Notes under the pieces: generated by a model
Database searches by the model: none
What the model was told of the DNA's origin: nothing
The model's input: the letters and a program-made list of their open reading frames with translations, nothing else
In this document: one piece after another, positions 13,727 through 19,448 of the stretch
Layout: each line of letters starts with the position of its first letter
Position numbering within the stretch: position 1 is the first letter of the stretch
Origin: JANNOG01 sp050329415
Lineage (GTDB): Bacteria; Actinomycetota; Actinomycetes; Actinomycetales; JBBAYJ01
DNA length: 19,448 nucleotides
Direction: 5' to 3'
Assembly (NCBI GenBank): GCA_050329415.1
Contig: JBHJOS010000170.1
Coordinates: forward strand, 1 to 19,448
Made by a program: the position numbers and the translations under genes

Positions 13727-16276
13727 TCAGCGCCAGAGCGACTCCGCCACCTGAGGGAACATCCCCTCGGGGTGGTTGCGGTAGAGCGGTTCCGTGCCGA
13801 ACAGGGTGACGTCGGCGCCGCGGGCGGTCCCGCTGACGACCACCGGCTGCCCGGCGGCCGCCTCCTGGCCGATCCAGTGACCGGCGAGCACGAACTGTCC
13901 GGCAGCCAGGGACTGGTCGACGACCACGCCGTCGCCGACCGACGTGAAGTACTGCGGCGAGCTGACGAACGCGTTGTCGAGGGCGCTGCCGGTGACGGTC
14001 GAGTCGGGGTCGTTGAGGACCGACACGATCCCGCTGGCGTCGTCCCGGCCGGCGGTCACCGTCACCGGCAGCAGCCCGGCCGCCTCGTTGAACTGGACGC
14101 CGCCGACGCCGCGTCCGACGACGGTGCCGCCGGCCTCGAGCCAGGCCGCGAACTCCGCCTGCCGGGCGGCGTCCAGTGCCCCGGGGTCCAGCGCGCCGCT
14201 GCCGACGTAGAGTGCCTCGAAGTCGGCGAACGCATACGTCCCGGCGTTGAACCCCGCCGTCGTCACCGAGGTCACGGGGAAGCCCATCCGGGCCAGGGCG
14301 AACTGCTCGTCCGCCGGCCCGGAGACTGCGACCCGGAGCAGGCCCTGCGCGGGTGCGTCCTGGGCCTCGCGCCACTGGCGCGGGCGGAGCGCCTCGAACC
14401 GGATGCCGAACTCCCGGGCCACGGCGCGGACGGCGCGGCGGTCCGCCCCGTCGACGACGAAGCTCCCGTCCTCGAGACGCCGCACTTCCGCCTCGTCGGC
14501 GAGGAGGGCGTTGACGGCCTGGACCTCGGCGACCGTCTCGGCGTCCAGCGCGTACGCCGCGGGCCGCCCGGAGGGCACCGAGCCGGTGGGCTCGGCGCGC
14601 TCGACCGGTCGCAGGCGCCGGGTGTCGAGGTCGCCGTCCTCGACCCGCACCACCGTCGCCCCCCAGAGCTCGCCCGGGCTCCAGGCCGAGATGTCGTACA
14701 TCGTGGGGAAGTCGGTCGTGACGTCGCGGCCGACGTCGAGGATCGTGTTGGCGAGCCCCCGCTTGGCCTGGTGCATGTCGACCACGTAGGTGCCCGCCGG
14801 GTACCGCTCGCCGGCCACCCGGACCGAGGTCCGGGCCCGGTGGACCTCGACGTCGTTCGCCACCAGGAAGTCGACCAGCCGCGCGGCGGCCACCTCGCTG
14901 CGCTGGTCGTCCCCGGTCGGGATCACGTAGGCGTCCGGGAAGTCGAGCAGGAACGTCTCCAGGTTGACGTCCAGCCCGGTCTCCAGCGCCAGTGGGTCGT
15001 CGATCGGTCGCGACGGCTCGCCGGCCTCGCCCCGGCGGAACAGCTCGAGCTGGTCGCGGAGCAGCGCCCGGCGGTTTCCGGTCGCCCAGTCGAGGTTCGC
15101 CTCGATGATCGATCGGCCGACGTTGGTGTTGACCCGGGTCCGGTCGAGTCGTTGTTCGGGCGTGAGGGTGGCGCCCCGGGGGTTGAGGGGCACCTCGACG
15201 GTGTGCCCGACGGCGCCGTGGTACATCGCGTACATCGGGGTGAAGATCGGCGGCCAGTCGTCCCAGCCGTCGGTGAAGTCGCGGAACGGGATGTTGACGG
15301 TGGTGATCCCGGGGTAGTAGCGCTCGAGGTCCGCCCGGTTCTCGGCGAACACCCGCTCCTCCATGGCCAGCGCGTTGGGCAGCGCGTGGCGGATGTAGAG
15401 GTCCCACTCGTAGTTCTCGCCGTGCGGGCCCGTCGTCGGCTCGATGAGCGTGCCCGCGACGTAGCCGTGCATGTCGAGCATGGTGAGCGGCTCGTAGCGG
15501 ATCAGCTGGTCGCGGAGCATGACGTTCTCGGGCTGGGACTGGGTGATGAAGTCGCGGTTCATGTCGAAGCCCGCGGCGTTGGCCCGGGTGCCGGCCACCC
15601 GGCCGTCCGGGTTCATGGAGACGACGAACGCGAGCACGGTCGAGTCGAGCAGGTCGCCGACGGCGGGGTCGTCGCTGAACGCGAGCTCCTCGAGGATCTG
15701 GAAGGTCGAGTCGGTGCCCTCCCACTCGTTGCCGTGGATGTTGTTGTTGACGAGCAGCGGGCTCCTCCAGCCGTCGTAGGCCCCGGCGTCCAGCAGGTCC
15801 AGGGCCCGGGCCGGATCCTCGGTCCGCAGGTCGGACAGCCGCTGCCAGTCCCGCCAGTGGCGGTCGGACATCGGCGAGGTGACGACCACCAGGTGGATGT
15901 CGCGCCCCAGCCGGGACTGCCCGACGACCTCCACGCTGATCCGGTCGCTCGCCTGCAGCGCCCGCAGCCGCGGCACGAACTCGTGGTACGGGATGAGCCC
16001 CAGCGGGATGGACGCGTCGTTCTGGTCGACGGGGGCGTCGACCAGAACGTCGTTGCGCGGCTTGGCCGGAGGATCGCTGCGGGGCTCGTCCCGGTCCTGG
16101 GGCGCCGAGCCGGCCGGCCGGGCATCCCCCCAGGCCTCGCCCACGCGAGCGTCGACGCGGCCGGCACGGTCGTCGCGACCCCGGTCCTCGGTCCGTTGGT
16201 CGGCCTGGGCGACGGGGATCAGGGAGAGGGAGAGGGCGGCGGCCGCGACCACCGGTACCCACGAGCGTGTACGCAT
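13727..16276 (-). CDS. Secreted M14-family zinc carboxypeptidase with long C-terminal region
   Basis: The 849-residue product starts at ATG 16276, nine bases after GGAGG on the minus strand. Residues 1-25 are a Sec signal peptide (MRTRSWVPVVAAAALSLSLI, then PVAQA). An acidic, charged linker runs to about residue 88. The catalytic domain follows with zinc ligands H181 and E184 in NNIHGNEWEG, MNPDG at 221-225, the substrate-binding R241 in DMNRDF, H270 in LDMHGY and a probable catalytic E360 in GHTVEVPL. About 480 more residues follow: one segment with a dinucleotide-like AYVIPTGDDQRSEVAAARLV, and a last part with LEAGGTVVGRGVGG that resembles a class I amidotransferase-like fold. The enzyme should trim C-terminal residues from peptides or cell-wall material outside the cell; the substrate is unknown. 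Confidence 0.88.
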   Translation of the reverse strand: MRTRSWVPVVAAAALSLSLIPVAQADQRTEDRGRDDRAGRVDARVGEAWGDARPAGSAPQDRDEPRSDPPAKPRNDVLVDAPVDQNDASIPLGLIPYHEFVPRLRALQASDRISVEVVGQSRLGRDIHLVVVTSPMSDRHWRDWQRLSDLRTEDPARALDLLDAGAYDGWRSPLLVNNNIHGNEWEGTDSTFQILEELAFSDDPAVGDLLDSTVLAFVVSMNPDGRVAGTRANAAGFDMNRDFITQSQPENVMLRDQLIRYEPLTMLDMHGYVAGTLIEPTTGPHGENYEWDLYIRHALPNALAMEERVFAENRADLERYYPGITTVNIPFRDFTDGWDDWPPIFTPMYAMYHGAVGHTVEVPLNPRGATLTPEQRLDRTRVNTNVGRSIIEANLDWATGNRRALLRDQLELFRRGEAGEPSRPIDDPLALETGLDVNLETFLLDFPDAYVIPTGDDQRSEVAAARLVDFLVANDVEVHRARTSVRVAGERYPAGTYVVDMHQAKRGLANTILDVGRDVTTDFPTMYDISAWSPGELWGATVVRVEDGDLDTRRLRPVERAEPTGSVPSGRPAAYALDAETVAEVQAVNALLADEAEVRRLEDGSFVVDGADRRAVRAVAREFGIRFEALRPRQWREAQDAPAQGLLRVAVSGPADEQFALARMGFPVTSVTTAGFNAGTYAFADFEALYVGSGALDPGALDAARQAEFAAWLEAGGTVVGRGVGGVQFNEAAGLLPVTVTAGRDDASGIVSVLNDPDSTVTGSALDNAFVSSPQYFTSVGDGVVVDQSLAAGQFVLAGHWIGQEAAAGQPVVVSGTARGADVTLFGTEPLYRNHPEGMFPQVAESLWR

Positions 16277-16362
16277 GGCGAGCGACCTCCGGAGGGGGAC
16301 GGTGTGGTCGCTCACTCTGTGGGATGAGGGGGTGTTCCGGCAATGCGTGGTGCCGACCGTCC

Positions 16363-17823
16363 TTACCGCGAGCGGCGCGGGTCCCGCCCGCCGTTGCGCG
16401 GTCGACGGCCGCCGGCACCCCGCCGCGAGCGGTCCGGCGTGGGGGCGGCCGACGGCGTCACCGGCGCCGCCACCACCGTGATCGGTGTCCCGGACTCGGC
16501 CAGCTGACGCACCGGGTCGTCCCCGGGCGTCACCGGGACCACGGAGGTCCCGGTGGCCAGTGCCGCGTGCAGCCGCTCGGCGTCGCGGCGCTCCTCCGGC
16601 AGGAGCAGGGACAGCACGGTGCCCCGCGCGCCCGCCCGCGCCGTCCGGCCCGAGCGGTGCAGGTAGTCCTTGTGGTCGGCGGGCGGGTCGTAGTGGACCA
16701 CCAGGTCGACGCCGTCGACGTGGATGCCCCGGGCAGCGACGTCGGTGGCGACGAGCACCGGCACCCGGCCCCCGGCGAAGTCCTGCAGCGCGCGCTGCCG
16801 CTGGGACTGCGACCGGTTGCCGTGGATGGCCGCCGCCCGCACGCCGCCGCGGTCGAGCCGCCGGGCGAGCCGATCGGCGCCGTGCTTGGTCCGGACGAAG
16901 AACAGCGTGCGCCCGTGCCGGCGGGCGACCTCGGCGGCCACGTCGGTCTTGGCGTCCGGGGCGACCTCGAAGGCCAGGTGGTCCATCCCGTCGACCGGCG
17001 TCTCTGCCGACGCCACCGCGTGGATCGCCGGTTCGGTCAGGTACTGGCGGACCAGGCCGGCCACGCCCCGGTCCAGGGTGGCCGAGAACAGCAGCTTCTG
17101 GGCACTGGCCGGCACCTGGTCCAGCAGCCGGGTGACCGCGGGCAGGAACCCGAGGTCCGCCATGTGGTCGGCCTCGTCGAGTACGGCGACCCGCACCTCG
17201 CCGAGGCCGCAGGCCCGGCGGTCGATGAGGTCCTCCAGCCGACCGGGCGTGGCGACGACGACATCGGTGCCCCGGGCGAGGGCGTCGACCTGACGGGGGA
17301 TGCTCACCCCGCCGTAGACGGCGGTGACGGTGAGCCCGAGGGTCTGGGCCGGCGGCGCCAGGGCGCCGCGCACCTGCTCGGCGAGTTCGCGCGTCGGCAC
17401 CAGGACGAGTCCCACCGGCCGGGTGGCGGCGGCGCGCCGGCCGCGGGCGAGCAGGGTGAGCAGCGGAACCCCGAACCCCAGCGTCTTGCCGGATCCGGTG
17501 CTGGCCCTGCCGAGCACGTCGCGCCCGGCGAGCGCGTCCGGCAGGGTCCGGGCCTGGATCGGGCTGGGGACCTGGATGCCGCGCCGCTCGAGGGTGACGA
17601 CGAGCGACTCCGGGAGGCCGAAGCCCCGGAACGAGGACGGCGTGGGCTGGTCGGCCGCGGCGGCCGCGTCGAGGGCGCGGTCGAGATCGGAGCGGGCGGG
17701 CATGACTGCTTTGCGGGCCGGGCGGGGGGTGCCGCCGCGCGTCGGGCGCCGGCGCCGGGAGGCTTCGGGGTCGTGGCGTCGACTGCTGCCGGGGCGCGAC
17801 GACGTGCCGGAGGGACTGGTCAT
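16363..17823 (-). CDS. DEAD-box RNA helicase
   Basis: The 486-residue protein holds all superfamily-2 DEAD-box motifs in order: Q motif with VPSPIQ (about 86-91), motif I ASTGSGKT, Ia PTRELAEQV, Ib TPGRLEDL, II DEAD (in VLDEADHMADLGF), III SAT, IV LFFVRTKH, V ATDVAARGIHVDGVD and VI HRSGRTARAG. It should use ATP to unwind short RNA duplexes during ribosome assembly, decay or cold adaptation. Both ends are basic and disordered (an RRRR-rich first 40 residues and an RRGAGGRRPRNGGRDPRRSR tail), as in RhlE-type helicases. The start ATG 17823 has AAGGAG just four bases upstream; ATG 17703, after the basic leader, is the alternative. The leader upstream contains a perfect palindrome. The stop is 86 bases before the peptidase start. 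Confidence 0.92.
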   Translation of the reverse strand: MTSPSGTSSRPGSSRRHDPEASRRRRPTRGGTPRPARKAVMPARSDLDRALDAAAAADQPTPSSFRGFGLPESLVVTLERRGIQVPSPIQARTLPDALAGRDVLGRASTGSGKTLGFGVPLLTLLARGRRAAATRPVGLVLVPTRELAEQVRGALAPPAQTLGLTVTAVYGGVSIPRQVDALARGTDVVVATPGRLEDLIDRRACGLGEVRVAVLDEADHMADLGFLPAVTRLLDQVPASAQKLLFSATLDRGVAGLVRQYLTEPAIHAVASAETPVDGMDHLAFEVAPDAKTDVAAEVARRHGRTLFFVRTKHGADRLARRLDRGGVRAAAIHGNRSQSQRQRALQDFAGGRVPVLVATDVAARGIHVDGVDLVVHYDPPADHKDYLHRSGRTARAGARGTVLSLLLPEERRDAERLHAALATGTSVVPVTPGDDPVRQLAESGTPITVVAAPVTPSAAPTPDRSRRGAGGRRPRNGGRDPRRSR

Positions 17824-17958
17824 GGGACTCCTTCGTGGCGGCCGCGTCGATCAGCGCACGAGGATCCGGCTTGTCAGGGGCCGAGGTTCGTGACCATGTC
17901 GTTCGAGCGACCTCGCGGCATGGTGCCCGCGGGCGGGGCGGCACGGTCGGCCGCCGGA

Positions 17959-17972
17959 ACAGTGATCACTGT
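17959..17972. promoter_or_regulatory. Perfect 14-base palindrome upstream of the helicase gene
   Basis: ACAGTGATCACTGT reads identically on both strands. It is much less GC-rich than its surroundings. On the minus strand it overlaps a TACAGT box (17973-17968) that fits TANNNT, about 145 bases upstream of the helicase ATG. Position and symmetry suggest an operator for a dimeric regulator, but no known regulator site is recognised. Confidence 0.4.
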
Positions 17973-18013
17973 AGCGGACGCGACCGGGAACCTGCGCCGG
18001 GGGCGGGTCGTGG

Positions 18014-19246
18014 TCAGACCTGGCCGATGTCGGTCAGCAGCGCGGCGAACCACGGGGTGGTGACGTCGAAACGACGTCCGCCACGGATCCGGTCGAACTC
18101 GATGGCCCGCAGCCGGCCGCCGTGGTCCTCGTCGTGGCCCACGACGCCCGACTCCCCGCGCAGGGCGCAGTCCACGGCGAGGTCGGTGCAGGACTTGATG
18201 AGACGGAGGTCCTCGGCGTTCGGGGCGGCGGAGCGGGCGAAGTAGCCCGACTTCTGGACCATCGTCTTCTCGGCGCCCAGGCCGGCGGCGAACTGCCGGG
18301 CGAACCAGGCGCCGGGGTTGATCGTGTCGAGCTTGACGTGGCCGAACGGGTCGCGCTGGACCGGCTCGCCGGTGCGCTCCAGCTCGGCGACGATGGTCTC
18401 CACGCCGGCGCCCTCGGACACGAACAGGGTGACGCAGCCCAGGTCGTCCATGGTCGCGCGCAGCCGCCGCGTCTCGGCGGCGACGTCGAACTCCATCTCG
18501 GGCAGGAACACCCCGTGCACGTCCCAGGTCCGCGGGTCGTGACCGAAACCGCCGACGAACGCCCCGGCGTGGACCTCCGCGGCCAGCCACTGCCGGTACG
18601 CCCGGGCCGTGGCCGCCGTCAGCCACCCGCAGTTGCGGCCCATGATCTCGTGCACCAGCAGCATCCGGGGGTTGGACGTGTGCTCGCTCACGATGTTGCG
18701 GGCGAACACGGCCCCCTGCTCGGCGGCGGTCCACGCACCCAGGGTCTGCCGGATCGGGACGACGTCGTTGTCCACGGTTTTCGGCAGCCCGACGACGGTG
18801 AGCGAGTGGCCGCCGTCGGCGAGGTGGCGGGCCAGGTCCGCGGCGGTCGTGTTGGTGTCGTCGCCGCCGATGGTGTGGAGGACGTCGACCCCGTCGGCGG
18901 TGAGCCGCTCAGCGGCGACCGCCAGGGGGTCCTGGCCCTCTCCGACGAGACCACGCCTCACCAGGTCCGCGGTGTTCGTCAGCTTGACCCGGCTGTTGCC
19001 GAGCGGGCTGCCGCCGAAGCGGTGCAGCCTGCCCGCCGCGGCGCGCACCTCGGGGGTGACCGTGAGGTGGCGCCCCGCGAGCAGGCCTGCGTACCCGTCG
19101 CGGTAGCCGATGATCTCGACATCGGGTGCCAGCTCGGTGTAGCGCTCGACGAGGCCGCCGACCGCGGAGGACAGGCACGGGGCGAGCCCGCCCGCGGTCA
19201 GCAGGGCGACGCGGCGGACAGGGCTGGTGCGGGTGGTCTCGCTCAC
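18014..19246 (-). CDS. pfp: 6-phosphofructokinase, pyrophosphate-dependent type
   Basis: The 410-residue product has the phosphofructokinase active-site motifs: LLTAGGLAPCLSSA near the start, FGGSPLGNSRVKLTN (about 78-91), GGDDTNT at 127-133, LPKTVDND at 154-161 and MGRNCGWL at 202-209. In this family, Asp as the last residue of GGDD and Lys in PKTVDND mark use of pyrophosphate rather than ATP, so it should interconvert fructose-6-phosphate and fructose-1,6-bisphosphate reversibly with PPi. The start is GTG 19246, eight bases after a TAGGGT box with no ribosome site, suggesting a leaderless message. An in-frame ATG at 19381 would add 45 residues of low-complexity sequence unlike the family. 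The stop at 18014 lies 190 bases before the helicase start. Confidence 0.9.
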   Translation of the reverse strand: MSETTRTSPVRRVALLTAGGLAPCLSSAVGGLVERYTELAPDVEIIGYRDGYAGLLAGRHLTVTPEVRAAAGRLHRFGGSPLGNSRVKLTNTADLVRRGLVGEGQDPLAVAAERLTADGVDVLHTIGGDDTNTTAADLARHLADGGHSLTVVGLPKTVDNDVVPIRQTLGAWTAAEQGAVFARNIVSEHTSNPRMLLVHEIMGRNCGWLTAATARAYRQWLAAEVHAGAFVGGFGHDPRTWDVHGVFLPEMEFDVAAETRRLRATMDDLGCVTLFVSEGAGVETIVAELERTGEPVQRDPFGHVKLDTINPGAWFARQFAAGLGAEKTMVQKSGYFARSAAPNAEDLRLIKSCTDLAVDCALRGESGVVGHDEDHGGRLRAIEFDRIRGGRRFDVTTPWFAALLTDIGQV

Positions 19247-19254
19247 GTGCCCGG

Positions 19255-19260
19255 ACCCTA
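19255..19260 (-). promoter_or_regulatory. Predicted -10 box for a leaderless phosphofructokinase transcript
   Basis: On the minus strand TAGGGT fits TANNNT and ends eight bases before the GTG at 19246, with no Shine-Dalgarno site between. This supports the GTG over the upstream ATG. The -35 region is not conserved. Confidence 0.4.
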
Positions 19261-19299
19261 GCGGGGCCGCCGGGGTGGTGGGCACGGCCGATGGCCGGA

Positions 19300-19326
19300 C
19301 CGGATCGGGCGAGACGCCCGATCCGG
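19300..19326. repeat. Perfect inverted repeat between divergent genes
   Basis: CCGGATCGGGCG (19300-19311) and CGCCCGATCCGG (19315-19326) pair perfectly around AGA. A direct copy of CGGATCGGG recurs at 19327-19335. The site lies upstream of the phosphofructokinase start and of the plus-strand frame at 19380, where a terminator is not expected. It could be an operator or a structured RNA element. Confidence 0.5.
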
Positions 19327-19379
19327 CGGATCGGGACCCGTGTCTCCAGGTCGTCCCGACTCGTGCCGACACATCCGTC

Positions 19380-19448
19380 ATGACGGCGATGGCCGGACAG
19401 GTGACGAGAGTCGCGCTCGCGACGCTCCTCCTGGTGATCCCGGCGCTG
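19380..19448 (+). CDS. N-terminus of a secreted or membrane protein (runs off right edge)
   Basis: From ATG 19380 the frame stays open for 23 codons to the window end and reads MTAMAGQVTRVALATLLLVI followed by PAL. A short start with one arginine and then a hydrophobic run is what a signal peptide or first TM helix looks like. No ribosome site precedes the ATG; GTG 19401 is an alternative start. It is divergent from the phosphofructokinase gene. Only the start is visible, so the product cannot be named. Confidence 0.4.
   Translation, partial: MTAMAGQVTRVALATLLLVIPAL

Noticed and set aside
12719..16327. A 1202-residue plus-strand open frame
   Set aside because: It lies opposite the telA-upstream gene and the M14 peptidase. 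It is rich in R, G, V and H with no domain, as expected opposite a high-GC gene.
17874..17921. A 15-codon mini-frame in the helicase leader
   Set aside because: It has no ribosome site and nothing in the sequence shows translation. It is mentioned only as part of the leader finding.
16277..17944. Upstream extension of the M14 peptidase frame to 1405 residues
   Set aside because: It runs in another frame over the DEAD-box helicase. The signal peptide and ribosome site place the start at 16276.

Overview
The window is very GC-rich DNA with GTG, TTG and ATG starts, Shine-Dalgarno sites of the GGAGG/GGAAGG type, promoters of the TANNNT type and lipoproteins with an L-x-G-C lipobox. An F420-type (LLM) oxidoreductase, a PPi-type phosphofructokinase, a Septum_form lipoprotein and a TelA/VWA operon all fit an actinobacterium. 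A Geodermatophilaceae-like or Frankia-like soil organism is my inference; nothing here fixes the genus. I saw no tRNA, rRNA, CRISPR array or prophage.

Positions 1-1963 are a decaying left flank. The first 41 codons of an IS3-family transposase run off the left edge on the minus strand. This element appears to have landed in an IS21-type element, of which only a frameshifted istB fragment and one terminal repeat remain. Next come an NmrA-like reductase lacking its nucleotide-binding N-terminus and, divergent from it, an AHSA1/SRPBCC gene broken by one surplus base.

Positions 2048-5219 are housekeeping: a Septum_form lipoprotein with its own promoter and terminator, a minus-strand LLM oxidoreductase, and divergent argG of the long E. 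coli-like type, probably leaderless. Positions 5397-9705 form a plus-strand block: two tandem three-His-box fatty acid desaturases, then an OmpR-type response regulator read straight into its histidine kinase. The fusion hangs on a run of eight C; with seven, the normal GTGA stop/start overlap returns.

Positions 9709-13615 (minus) are a compact four-gene operon: a two-TM coiled-coil protein, a TelA-family protein, a lipoprotein joining a solute-binding-like region to a VWA domain, and a short membrane-anchored protein. It looks like a cell-envelope stress or surface-sensing module and is the most interesting system in the window. Upstream on the same strand are a secreted M14 zinc carboxypeptidase ending in a strong hairpin, a DEAD-box RNA helicase with a long leader holding a perfect palindrome, and a PPi-dependent phosphofructokinase. 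A divergent secreted or membrane protein starts at the right edge behind a perfect inverted repeat.

No gene-free stretch exceeds 300 bases. The longest, 2634-2855 between convergent genes, holds a strong hairpin and otherwise nothing I recognise.
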